Shown here: positions 53,850-64,000 of the stretch, piece after piece
Numbering within the stretch: the first letter of the stretch is position 1
Layout: each line of letters starts with the position of its first letter
Source of the DNA: Gari tellinella
Lineage: Eukaryota; Mollusca; Bivalvia; Cardiida; Psammobiidae
Reading direction: 5' to 3'
DNA: 64,000 nucleotides
Assembly (NCBI GenBank): GCA_922989275.2
Contig: OV277870.1
Coordinates: 43,272,356 to 43,336,355 of the forward strand
Notes under the pieces: generated by a model
Seen by the model: only the letters and a program-made list of their open reading frames with translations
Database searches by the model: none
What the model was told of the DNA's origin: nothing
Translations under genes and position numbers: made by a program

Positions 53850-55445
53850 CTGTAATACACAATATAATACAATACAAGTCATACTGTAATACACATATAA
53901 TAAATAGTCATACTGTAATACACATATAATACAATAGTCATACTGTAATACACCATACTGTAATACACATATAATACAATAGTCATACTGTAATACACAT
54001 ATAAAACAATAGTCATACTGTAATACACCACACTGTAATACACATATAATACAATAGTCATACTGTAATACACCATACTGTAATACACATATAATACAAT
54101 AGTCATACTGTAAAACACATATAAAACAAGTCATACTGTAATACATCACACTGTAATACACATATAATACAATAGTCCTACTTTAATACACTACACTGTA
54201 ATACACATGTAATACAATAGTCATACTGTAATACACCATACTGTAATACACATGTAATACAATAGTCCTACTGTAATACACATATAATACATAGGCCTAC
54301 TGTAATACACCACACTGTAATACACATATAATACAATAGTCCTACTGTAATACACCACACTGTAATACACATATAATACAATAGTCCTACTGTAATACAT
54401 CACACTGTAATACACATGTAATACAAAAGTCATACTGTAATACACCACACTGTAATACACATATAACACAATAGTCATACTGAAATACACATATAATACA
54501 ATAGTCATACTGTAATACACCACACTGTAATACACATGTAATACACTAGTCATACTTTAATACACCATACTGTTATACACATGTAATACAATAGTCATAC
54601 TGTAATACACCACACTGTAATACACATATAATACAATAGTCATACTGAAACACACATATAATACAATAGTCATACTGTAATACACCACACTGTAATACAC
54701 ATGTAATACAATAGTCATACTGTAATACACCATACTGTAATACACATATAATACAATAGTCATACTGAAATACACATATAATACAATAGTCATAATGTAA
54801 TACACCACACTGTAATACACATGTATATAATACAATAGTCATACTGAAATACACATATAATACAATAGTCATAATGTAATACACCACACTGTAATACACA
54901 TGTATATAATACAATAGTCATACTGAAATACACATATAATACAATAGTCATAATGTAATACACCACACTGTAATACACATGTATATAATACAATAGTCAT
55001 ACTGTAATACACATGTAATACAATAGTCAAATTGTAATACACCACACTGTAATACACATATAATACAATAGTCATACTGAAATACACATATAATACAATA
55101 GTCATACTGTAATACACCATACTGTAATACACTAGTCATATTGTAATACACCACACTGTAATACACATATAATACAATAGTCATACTGTAATACACCATA
55201 CTTTAATACACATATAAAACAATACTCATACTGTAATACACTAGTCATACTGTAATACACCATACTGTAATACACATATAATACAATAGTCATACTGTAA
55301 TACACATGTAATTCAATAGTCATACTGTAATACACCATACTGTTATAAACATATAATACAATAGTCATTCTGTAATACACCATACTGTAATACACATATA
55401 ATACAATAGTCATACTGTAATACACCATACAGTAATACACATATT
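53850..55445. repeat. 1.6-kb minisatellite abutting a WRAP73 exon
   Basis: Dozens of short units combine CATACTGTAATACAC with ATATAATACAATAGT in roughly 15-, 31- and 46-bp periods. Read on the minus strand (gene sense) every unit contains TATTACAGTATG, the same bases as the splice acceptor of the adjoining exon. The strand is open for more than 100 codons in several places (Tyr/Val/Leu-rich), an effect of the repeat composition. Confidence 0.93.
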
Positions 55446-56040
55446 GTAGAATACAAGTTGCCAAAATAAATATTACAGATTTACATTCATATTTTGAGGA
55501 CCTCGTGGAAAATTGACATTGTCAAATAAAAAAAAAATTATTGTTAAATAAAGTGTCTATTATTATCATTATTATTTGAGTTATTTTGAGCAGTTGCACA
55601 TGATTGCAATCTTCACCTTAACCCACTAACCCGAAGCAAGTGGTTTCTGATTCGGGCAAGTGATATGTGCGTCAGAATTAGTGATACATCAGAATTTGGC
55701 ATATAACAGTGAAAAAAGGCAGTTTTTTGTCAGTTTGGGGCAAGTGGTCTGAAAACCTTAAGTTGAACACTGCAGTTGTGTTATAATTATAAGCAGAACA
55801 TGAATTTAAGCATGCAGTCTTGCAGGAGTATGAATGATAAATTAATAATTCTAACTTATCACACCATATAAACTTCAAAGAACTACAGTTAAGTAACACT
55901 GATGTACAAACTGTTCAAATATGCATGCACTTATATTGATACTGATTGCTGCTATTTGCTATATGACATCCCAGACTCATATAGCCCTTTAACCCTTTCC
56001 AGGTCCCTCATACCTTGTTTACAGAGTTGAAAACAGTTTA
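55446..56040. other. Intron segment without recognised feature
   Basis: It includes a short run of As and an ATTATTATCATTATTATT patch at 55557-55580. Upstream WRAP73 exons were looked for here and not found. Confidence 0.4.
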
Positions 56041-56045
56041 CTACT

Positions 56046-57290
56046 TAACCCTTTCCCCCATAGAAATGCCTTTTAGTGCATTTAATTTGTTCCTCCACTG
56101 AAAAAAATAGTTCCAACTAGAATACTGACCAGTCAGAAAGGGCCCCACAAAAGGAGTCAGGAGGAGAAAGGCACATGATAAATCTGCAGATTTTATACTA
56201 CCGGTAATAAACATTTTCAGCAAGTTTTGTAAAGATCAAATATAAAATGTTTGTGTTAAGAGAGCGGACAAGGCTGAAAAAGTCATTTTTTTTTATAATT
56301 CAAGGACAATAACTCTGAATTGCCTTATACGATTTGAGTAGTTATCGAACTTGGCTTAGATTTCATACCAATAAACATTTTCAGCAAGTTTAGTGAAGAT
56401 CAGATAGAAACTGTTTCAGTAAGGGAGCGGACATGTTAAACAGCTATCTTTTAATAATTGAAGGGCAATAACTCTGATATGCCAAAGGCGATTTGGGTAA
56501 TTATCAAACTTGACCTAGATTATATACCAATAAACATTTTCAGTAAGTTTGATGAATATCCAATACAAAGTGTTTGTGTTATAGAAAGTGGACAAGGCTG
56601 AAACAGCCATTTTTTAAAAATTCAAGAGGTATAACTCCAACATGCCTTATGCAATTTTGGTAATTATCGAACTTTGCCTAGATTTTATAACAATACACAC
56701 TTTCGTAAGGTTTGGAGAAGATTGGATAAAAACTACTCAAGTTAGAGAGCGGACAAGGCTGAAACAGCCATTTTTTAATAATTCAAGGGTAATAGCTCCA
56801 ACATGTCTTATGCGATTTTGGTAATTTTATCAAACTTGGTCTAGATTTTATACCAGTACACATTTTCATTAAGTTTGGTGAAGATTAGATAAAAACTACT
56901 CGAGTTAGAGAGCGGACAAGGCTGAAACAGCCATTTTTTAATAATTCAAGGGCAATAACTCCAACATGCCTTATGCGATTTGGGTAATTATCGAACTTGG
57001 CCTAGATTTTATACTAATACACATTTTCAGCAAGTTTGGTGAAGATTGAATAAAAATTAATCGAGTTAGAGAGCGGACAAGAAAAAGTGTGACAGACTGA
57101 CGGACAGACAGACAGACTGACTGACTGACGGACAAGGCGATTACTATAGGGCACCCACCTCTAGGTGGGGCCCTAATTAATAGAGCCAAGAACATGTGCA
57201 GTAAGAAACATTTTCTATACTTGATCGGATTATAGCTTAAAGCTGGCTGAAAGCAAAGCAGAATATGCCATAAGGCTATGGGGTAAAGGC
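56046..57290 (-). mobile_element. P1 MITE interrupted by a 1-kb satellite block
   Basis: TTAACCCTTTCCCCCATAGA ... CACTGAAAAAAATAGTTCCA (56046-56120) resumes at 57187 as ACATGTGCAGTAAGAAACAT, ends with CATAAGGCTATGGGGTAAAG. The hairpin has lost one arm. Confidence 0.72.
56125..57184 (+). repeat. ~162-bp tandem repeat ending in GACGGACAGACAG
   Basis: Six units begin AGAGAGCGGACAAGGCTGAA (56262, 56421, 56583, 56743, 56907, 57067), with CATTTTTTAATAATTCAAGG, GCAATAACTCC and CATTTTCAGCAAGTTTGGTG. The last runs into ACAGACTGACGGACAGACAG and a palindrome GGGCACCCACCTCTAGGTGG(GGCCC). Confidence 0.88.
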
Positions 57291-57599
57291 AGATTAGAAG
57301 TACAGTGGAAACTGATGAAGAACACTGTAGTGCTTTTACCTAGATTTAAGCAGCCATCTGTCAGGGCATTATAAACCTTTATTTTACATGGGGGGTGGGG
57401 GTGGGGTCTATCAGAATTGGACAGTAGATTAAATAAGGGCAGGGCCAATTTTGATATGCAGACTGTGATCATTTATCATCTAATTTGATTTTAACATTTA
57501 CATCCTGTTTACCTATTAATGATAAGACATGCCTTTTCATGCTCCAATTTTCTCATGATAGCCGTGCATAAGGCATTGTTTCCTATATCCTGTTTGGTG

Positions 57600-57815
57600 A
57601 CTCCTTAAAGCAGGCTAAAAATAAAGCAGAAAGCTCCCATACTACTAAAAAGCAGACTGAGAGTAAAACAGAAAGCTCCAATACTCCTTAATTGCAGGTT
57701 GAGAGTAAAGCAGAAAGCTCCCATATGGGAGCTTTCTGCTTTACTCTCAGCCTGTTTTTAAAAAGAAGACATTCTAAAACATTGAAAACAAGCTACATGT
57801 ATCAGGGAGAGTGTT
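57600..57815 (+). mobile_element. Hairpin element with triplicated left arm
   Basis: AAAGCAGGCTAAAAATAAAG, AAGCAGACTGAGAGTAAAAC and GCAGGTTGAGAGTAAAGCAG are three successive copies of one stem arm. Each is followed by AGAAAGCTCC. Only the last pairs with the single right arm (GGGAGCTTTCTGCTTTACTC). Confidence 0.8.
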
Positions 57816-58270
57816 AAAAGAAAGAGCAAAAAGCTTATATCATCCTATCATTATACCTCCTCTCCAGCTAATTTCATCCGAAACCCCCAAAAAATTTGCA
57901 TACAGCTACTGGGCCTAATAAACAAGAAATAAAATCAAAACGCTTCAGTTATTGAATTCCTCTCTGCCAATCTTGTTAACATCTTAAAATTACTGCAGCG
58001 TCAAGCCATTATTTTACCTATCAAATTCAGCATATACATTTCAATTAAGGCATAATATAGGACATCAAATTACCGCCCTATTATACATATATTATGATGC
58101 TTCACTGGGTATAACGGGGAAAATGAAAATTCAAATTTCAGTCGATGTGAAAAATTTGATTGGATAACAGTTAAGCTTAGAGGGTATAGGTATGTACCGG
58201 TCTTTGTGTATGGTTACCTATATTTTGGAGAAAAGGTTTAAACTACAGTCACTCTTGAATTAAACAATCA
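57816..58270. other. Intron segment without recognised feature
   Basis: Ordinary AT-rich sequence; no exon with WRAP73 similarity was seen. Confidence 0.4.
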
Positions 58271-58271
58271 T

Positions 58272-59365
58272 TCAAAGAAAGATAAACTGGTAGACTGTGG
58301 TACAAATGACAGCTTAATGCATGACATAGGTATAATTAATGCAGAAAGCTCCTTTATAATCTTTCTGCATTACTTATATCATGTATTTAAAGCTCTAAAC
58401 TAATAAATTTTAAATAAATATGGTGGTATCCGAAAATACAGGACTGCTTAATGCATGATATAAGTAATGCAGAAAGCTCCTATAGGAGCTTTCTGCATTA
58501 CTTATGTCATGCATTAAGCAGTCATCTGTTTTCTAAAGTCACTAGTAGCTCTTGTATTAACCCTTTCCCACATAGCATATCTCTAGTATTGAATATAGGT
58601 GTCCACTTAAAGCAGGTTGAAAGTAAAGCAGAATGCGCTTTAAGCGCATTCTGCTTTACTTTCAGCCTGTTTTAAGCTATCATCTGCTAGAATATAGAAA
58701 ATATTTTGTATTATTCATATTTATGAATGTATAAATTGGAACTGTTTTCTTCAAGGCAAGAATAAACTGAATGCGCTAAAAGGCGCTTCTATGGGGGAAA
58801 GGGTTAAACCAAGTACTCCATATCCTGTTTCTAGTATAAAAGATAGGGGATCACTTAAAGAAGGTTGAAAGTAAAGCATAATGAGCCTTAAAGCATATTC
58901 TGTTTAACTGTCAGCCTGCTTTAAACTACAATCTGTTAGGATATAGAAAATATATTTTATGATATATATTCATGACTGTATAAATGGAACTATTTTCATC
59001 AGTGGCAGAATAAATTAAATGTGTTTAAATGTTTATCTATGGGCCGTAATGGGTTAAGAATAAGTGACCATTGAAAAGAAGATAAACTGGTAGACTGTGG
59101 CACAAATGACAGCTTAATGCATGAAATAATGCAGAAAGCTCCGTTAGGAGCTTCCTACTTTACTTAAGTCATGCATTAATTTATGCAGTCATTTAGTTTA
59201 AAAGACCACCATGCCTCGATTAATCTATATTAGAGGTTTAATAATAGAGCTTAATGAATGAAGAAGCAATGCAGAAATATTCTATAGGAGCTTTCTGCAT
59301 TACTTAAGTCATGCATTAAACAGTCATCTATTTTTAAAGACCACCTTGCCTCTATATTAGAGGTT
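58272..59365 (+). repeat. Cluster of four E2 hairpins around a P1 pair
   Basis: Hairpins with AATGCATGA(C/T)ATA and AATGCAGAAAGCTCC lie at about 58315-58390, 58443-58518, 59113-59178 and 59235-59320. GATAAACTGGTAGACTGTGG precedes the first and third, so the block was duplicated. Two P1 copies sit in the middle. Confidence 0.78.
58557..59057 (+). mobile_element. Two P1 MITEs in tandem sharing one TTAA
   Basis: 58557-58807 is complete with hairpin centre GCGCTTTAAGCGC. The second, 58804-59057, starts at its last TTAA and is older (CTCCATATCCTGTTTCTAG, loop GAGCCTTAAAGC). Confidence 0.87.
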
Positions 59366-59549
59366 TGTTTTCATACAAATTGACTGCAAGTTCAAGTAGT
59401 TTGGATTCAATTTAGGTCAACATTTTAGTCAATACCTTGTGCTGTTCTTGTTATAGGATTAATGATCATGATAAGAATTTGAGAATATCTTGGCATGTTA
59501 CCAAATTTGAAATATTCAGAGTTGCACCGATTCATAAAATTTAGCACAG

Positions 59550-59730
59550 TACAGTAAAAGGTGTTGATTATTAGGTGTTTATGACAGGCGACTGCTTAAA
59601 GCAAGGTGACAGTAAACAGAAACTCCTTTAGTAGCTTTCATTTTACTGTCACTTTGCTTAAAGCTGTTGCCTGTCTTTTAAACAGTCAATTAGCCTTCAA
59701 TTTTTGTGGTCATAATAGAGAGGTTTTACT
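59550..59730 (+). mobile_element. E-family MITE
   Basis: TACAGTAAAAGGTGTTGATT, hairpin AAAGCAAGGTGACAGTAAAC, end AATAGAGAGGTTTTACT. Confidence 0.78.
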
Positions 59731-59739
59731 CCAGGATTT

Positions 59740-60275
59740 GCATCGACTGTCATCTGCGACTTAACATGCTTGGTCATGGCGTCTCATCTCTGTTTGTAAA
59801 GGTGTCATTGTTTTGCTGCTAAAGTGCTAAAAGCTAAGCTAACATCTGCTACCTAAGACATATTAAGAAGTTATTATGGTGTTTAGGATCTTTCTATGAC
59901 ATGCCATTCTGAATTAAATTGTTTGCTTGAATCATCTCTAGCACCTTTTCCTATGCCTCATACTAATGACTTTTTATGGTTCAACATACAGATTCCTGCT
60001 TAAACAGCTGTAAGAAACCTTCCCAACAAGCTGACAGATTACTGCTTTAAAAACTGAGGCTGAACTTTGTAAAGCAACATTTATGCTTTACTTTCTGCAT
60101 CCACCTGTTTATACACTGAAAAAACTGGCAATTAGCGAAATATTTCGATTAAATCATCATCATGAAATGTACTTCTTTGTTGACTTACACATTGTAGAAA
60201 ACCCTTGAAATAAAGTGGAAGTCAGAACTTATGAAAGCAGGAAGCAAATTTTACAACCTGGCATATGACCTTGTA
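59740..60275. other. Intron segment without recognised feature
   Basis: Only a faint stem remnant (TGTAAAGCAACATTTATGCT, 60068) was seen. Confidence 0.4.
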
Positions 60276-60279
60276 TGAC

Positions 60280-60445
60280 ATACCAGTAGCCTGTTTCTTC
60301 AATTTGAAGATGGTGACCAAGTAAAGCAGGTTGACGGTAAAGCAGAATGTGCCTGCTTTACTCTCAACCTGCTTTAAGCTACCATCTGCTAGGATAAGGA
60401 TATATTTCTAATCTTGCACATTAGATAACTATTGTATTAAGAGGA
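60280..60445 (+). mobile_element. Shortened P1 MITE
   Basis: AGTAGCCTGTTTCTTCAATT, AAAGCAGGTTGACGGTAAAG with the hairpin loop reduced to AATGTGCCTGC; ends lost. Confidence 0.65.
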
Positions 60446-60689
60446 GAAGAACCTGTTTGAGATAGCAGCCCTTTGGAGGGGATTTACATTTGTCAACCCT
60501 CTCTTCAAAACTTGTTTTATGCAAATACATAAATTGACATTTTAGCAGAAACAGTTAAAATATGTTAAACTGCAATTTATATATAAGATCCATGGACAGT
60601 CTATAAGACAAGTAATGAAGTGACTAGGTAATAACACCTTGATAAATCTATACACTGTGACATTAGTAACCACTATCAGTGAATAATCA

Positions 60690-60815
60690 TCAGGCCTCAA
60701 GGTCATAAACCATTTTAGTTGAGTCTGAGACCATTCTCAAACATTTGATAGGTCAGATTTGAGCAAAATCTCAAATCTTACCTGTGAATCTAATGCTTGA
60801 GAATTGTCACAGAGA
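60690..60815. mobile_element. Q element fragment
   Basis: CCATTTTAGTTGAGTCTGAG, ACCATTCTCAAACATTTGAT ... ATGCTTGAGAATTGTC is the same near-palindrome as 38068-38234. Confidence 0.6.
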
Positions 60816-61244
60816 GACAACATGCAGTGCATTAAATACCATGGCAGGATAGAAGTGTCTTTATAATGGTGCATTTGCGGTAGGAATGGGTAAAATCATG
60901 TGGAGGGGTTTTAGCATAATTTGAATGTGTATCAGTTGTTAACAACGTATAACACCTTGTCTTTAACACTTGAAGGACCAGCAGAAATAAAGGCTTCAAA
61001 GACATGCAAATGTTACATGATGGCATCAAATTTCCACAGCTTAATGTTTACAAAAAGAAATAGATTATCATGTTAAGATTTGTATAACTCCAGTAAACTT
61101 TGCATGACATGAATGGAGCCTCATAATTAGATTTGACAGATTATAATGCTGAGAGCTAAAAACAGTTATGTTAATGATGTAAATAATACCAACATCAGGG
61201 GAATGTTATGATAATACAATGTAAAGGCAAAGGTAAAGGCTTTG

Positions 61245-61510
61245 TTTATTATAGTGTCACCCCTATTGAAAGGGCCAGCCAGTTTGGCTTATGAGACACC
61301 TATCCTTTTTGCGCGCACAGTACCTCCCGAATCCCTTCTCTTATTGCCGGGCGCCTGACAGAGACAGGTCTACGGTAACCATTCGTTTCACTAGCTGGCG
61401 GCTCACCAACCAGCCACATCAGTCCCAACCACGTATCCGGCTCCGGGATTCGAACCTTCGACGTCCCGCTTCCGAGGCGGACGCCCAAACTACTAGGCCA
61501 CAGTTGCGGT
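61245..61510 (-). mobile_element. tRNA-headed SINE, copy 2
   Basis: On the minus strand: A box TGGCCTAGTAGTTTGGGCG, anticodon arm CCGCCTCGGAAGCGG (loop anticodon CGG, Pro), B box GGTTCGAATCCCGG. Then a body with GTTGGTGAGCCGCCAGCTAG, CGAATGGTTACCGTAGACC, CAGGCGCCCGGCAATAAGAG. It is better preserved than the 3427 copy. Short open frames on both strands are by-products of its GC content. Confidence 0.85.
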
Positions 61511-61839
61511 TGTCTTTTTGAAAACACTATGCCCCCCTTATGTTACCATGACCTCTAAATGACCTTTTTCTGGCATGACCCAGCTTATACAATGTTCAAG
61601 AACTTCTTGAGCTGAGTACACATGCCACAAATAAGCTCTATCAAACGTTACTAGTTCAAAAGTTATGGCTAATGTTAAATTTAGTTTATTTAGTTAAATT
61701 AAACCTTAATGATCTTTGTCAGACATAATGGAAGTTGAACTGACCTGAAGAGCTTCTTGATTTGAGTAAACTTGCCAAATATGAAGTCTGAAAGTCCATC
61801 ACATGCAGTTCTAAACTTATGGTCATGGTTAAAGTTTCC

Positions 61840-62091
61840 AGTAACCCTTTGAACCCTAGTCCCGCATATTGGCGTCCTTTTCAAACAGTGTACATGTGAA
61901 CAGTACACTTGTACTGTGCATACAGTGAAGACCCAGATCAGAGGGCTCCGAAAGGAGCCCTCTGATCAGGGTCTTCACTGTTTGTCATAATGCCAAACAT
62001 TGACAAAAACAACCCTTAAAAGTCAGAAATGGACTAGACTAAAATGGAAACTGGAATTGTCCATTTAAAGTTTCAGGGAGGAAAGAGTTAA
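61840..62091 (-). mobile_element. D-family TTAA MITE
   Basis: Starts GTAACCCTTTGAACCCTAGT and ends GGGAGGAAAGAGTTAA. Core CAGTGAAGACCCAGATCAGA, GGGCTCCGAAAGGAGCCC almost perfect. Confidence 0.86.
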
Positions 62092-63020
62092 AGGAAATAC
62101 GACAAAGGGATGTAAATCCAAAATATTGATGCCAAAGTTTTGGCCCTGCATGATGCATGACACTTTCTCATCAAGCTCTTTCCATAATTTTCATATGGAA
62201 TTTTATTCACTAGTATCAGTAGATCTGGAGTTATTTTCTGTACAAGAATATATCACAAAGAGGAATAACTCAAAAAATGTTGATGCTAGAGTTTAACTGC
62301 CCTGCTATATGACGTTTCCTTTCATCATGTTCTTTCCATAATTATATATGAAATTTCATTCCAATAGCATCAGCAGTACTGAGCTCTATCATTGTACTTC
62401 TGATATTAGGGAGTAAATATAATTTTAAAAATACATAAAAATCAAATTGTCAACACTCTTTAGCATTATGATATTTGTGTGTCAATCGATCTTTATGCCA
62501 TTGAACTGCTGTATAATTATAGCAAGATGAAAGTAAACAATAAAGATTCTGTAGAAGATTTCTGCTTTACTAAGATCCAGCTTTAAGCGCAAGCCTCCAT
62601 TATTCAACAAAATGTGAGTGTGTCTACTGTAGGTGTCTAAATGCACTTACGTGCAGAAATAAGCAAAGACTCTGAATGCACTTGTCATCTGACAGGGAAA
62701 AGGTTAATAAAGTGACCTATGGCACATCGCTCAAAATCAAATTTCATTTTAAAATCAATCAGATAGACAACAGTACTGCCATATTACCCATAATTCATTG
62801 AATAGGTAGAAGGATGTAACCAAATACAAGACATTAATAATTGTTGCCTTTATTTTTTGACAGGCAGCAATACAAAACTTCAATCTTTGCTGCTTAAAAT
62901 AGATGCCAATTTTTTGCAACAGAAAAAAAGTCAATTTCTATTTGTGTTTTATGAAGAATCACACCCTTGCATGTCATGGTATTTTCCAGGAATTTTAGTC
63001 AATAACTACCTGGTGGTCTA
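62092..63020. other. Mostly unassigned, with an E hairpin remnant
   Basis: GCAAGATGAAAGTAAACAAT, AAAGATTCTGTAGAAGATTT (62522-62590) is a worn E stem. CAAATTTCATT(T/C) words recur weakly. Nothing else is supported. Confidence 0.4.
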
Positions 63021-63026
63021 TTCCTC

Positions 63027-63500
63027 AACCCTTTTATATGCCAAAGCATGTTTCAAGCTTTTAAGACAGGGGACCACTTAAAGAAGGTTTAAAGTAAAAC
63101 AGGATGCACCTTAACCCATAAATATGCATTTTTACGCCTTTGATTTATGCTTTCACTATAAAAAAAGTGCAATTTTATACAGTCATGAATATGTTTCATA
63201 AAAAATATTGGCTATATCCTAGCAGCTGATAGCTTAAAGCAGGCTGAAAGTAAAGCAGAATGTGCCTTAAGGCACATTCTGCTTTACTTTCAACCTGCTT
63301 TAAGTGGTATTCAAAACTAGAAACTGGTTATGGGGTAATGGGTTAAGGTGCATTCTTATTTACTGTAAGTTACCATCTACTGGTTTTATAGGTAATATTT
63401 CTTATGGCAAATGATCATGTATGTATAAATTGGAACTATTTTCTTCAGGGAAGGAATAAATGAAATGCGCTAAAAGGCACTTCTACGGGAGAAAGGGTTA
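63027..63500 (+). mobile_element. Outer P1 MITE, split at its hairpin centre
   Basis: AACCCTTTTATATGCCAAAG, AAAGAAGGTTTAAAGTAAAA, CAGGATGCACC then TTAA. After the insertion it resumes at TTAAGGTGCATTC and runs through GGAACTATTTTCTTCAGGGA to GGAGAAAGGGTTA. Confidence 0.85.
63111..63346 (-). mobile_element. P1 MITE inserted in the hairpin tip of another P1
   Basis: TTAACCCATAAATATGCATT to TATGGGGTAATGGGTTAA, with perfect hairpin centre GTGCCTTAAGGCAC. It duplicates the TTAA of GCACCTTAAGGTGC, the exact palindrome centre of the outer element. Confidence 0.92.
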
Positions 63501-64000
63501 TTTGGAATACATACAATCAATCTTGTGCACACTTTATTCTGTTACAGTACAATAAATCCCTATTTTTATGAAAGATTAAACAGAATGTTGTTTTTTAGAG
63601 CTGCTTCCTGACAATATCTAAAGGAAATACATGTAGTGCACTAGTCTGATCAAAACGGCCCCCTGAGCCCTCTGATCATGGTCTATACTGTTTGAAAATA
63701 CATGTACTACAGTTTTACTGGTCTCCCACACAATAATAATTAAAGAACAAAACATTGTTTTGATCCTGATCAAAAAGCAAGTTACTTTCTTTAATCAGGA
63801 CCCTAACTACTTTGAAACAATGAAGAATTGTTTGAGTGCTTTCAAGCATAAGATGTAGCTGCGGTTAGGTTTTCGAAATTAAAGACCTTGATTTAGTCTG
63901 TTTCAATAGGGTACATGTCAACAAAGCTTATACCTGGGCTATATTAGCATCAGAAAAGATCCTGTTGCATTGATTACAACCTTTCACATGTTAGCTAAAT
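63501..64000. other. Window end, worn D and C hairpins
   Basis: 63640-63700 (ACGGCCCCCTGAGCCCTCTG, GTCTATACTGTTTG) is a D remnant. 63755-63810 (TTTGATCCTGATCAAAAAGC ... CAGGACCCTAACTACTTTG) is a C remnant. Confidence 0.5.

Noticed and set aside
53850..55445. CRISPR-like array (regular short repeats)
   Set aside because: There are no unique spacers, the units differ in length and blend into each other, and the host is a eukaryotic intron. It is a minisatellite.
54221..55464. Long Tyr/Val-rich open frames on the minus strand of the minisatellite
   Set aside because: They follow from the repeat lacking stop codons in that strand. They shift frame between units, lack splice context and match no family.
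61291..61527. 75-76-codon frames on both strands, arginine- or proline-rich
   Set aside because: They are GC-rich SINE sequence read as protein; the tRNA boxes explain the conservation.
55446..64000. N-terminal WRAP73 exons expected upstream
   Set aside because: I scanned the minus strand for the VWD...LEY and WAPNG-type motifs of the preceding exon and found none with splice sites. They are probably outside the window.

Overview
This window is AT-rich, intron-dominated eukaryotic DNA. No feature in it looks bacterial, plasmid-borne or viral. The repeat landscape (very dense hairpin MITEs, a tRNA-headed SINE, spaced GGTCAAGGTCA repeats, arrays ending in GACGGACGG) suggests a marine or freshwater mollusc, most probably a bivalve. 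That placement is inference.

One protein-coding gene is well supported. Seven minus-strand exons (53715-53849, 36053-36130, 35478-35568, 24670-24795, 15990-16073, 14632-14739, 11884-11978) splice with intact AG/GT borders and matching phases into 717 nt. They encode the last 238 residues and the stop codon of WRAP73 (WDR8), a WD40 protein of centrosomes and spindle poles. I did not find the N-terminal half; its exons probably lie beyond 64000. The gene spreads these seven exons over 42 kb, and almost everything between them is transposon.

The repeats fall into a few systems. (1) TTAA-flanked MITEs with CCC...GGG ends (piggyBac-like): family P1 (~250 bp, about 30 copies or fragments), B (~212 bp, 4 copies), C, D and P2. 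(2) TA-flanked MITEs: E (TACAGTAAAACCTCTC), E2 (TACAGTGAAACCTCTC), N (TACAGTGGAGAA) and single elements at 27072, 27397, 38383 and 40642. (3) MITE F, with GGGGCCCGTTTCATAAAAC ends. (4) Two large elements with long inverted termini: 4551-10348 (1.14-kb arms, candidate 4-bp duplication, decayed internal ORF) and 30495-33620 (nine subterminal GTCATTTCGTARCCG units in each arm, TA duplication). (5) Two copies of a tRNA-headed SINE. (6) Tandem arrays, two of which touch WRAP73 exons.

The most unusual pattern is modularity. Families with different termini and different target sites carry a central 60-75 bp hairpin of one of two sequence types, as if hairpin cassettes had been swapped between transposon classes. 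Insertions nest repeatedly at the TTAA inside these hairpins; the clearest case is a P1 copy at the centre of another P1 hairpin (63111-63346). The WRAP73 coding exons appear intact despite this load.
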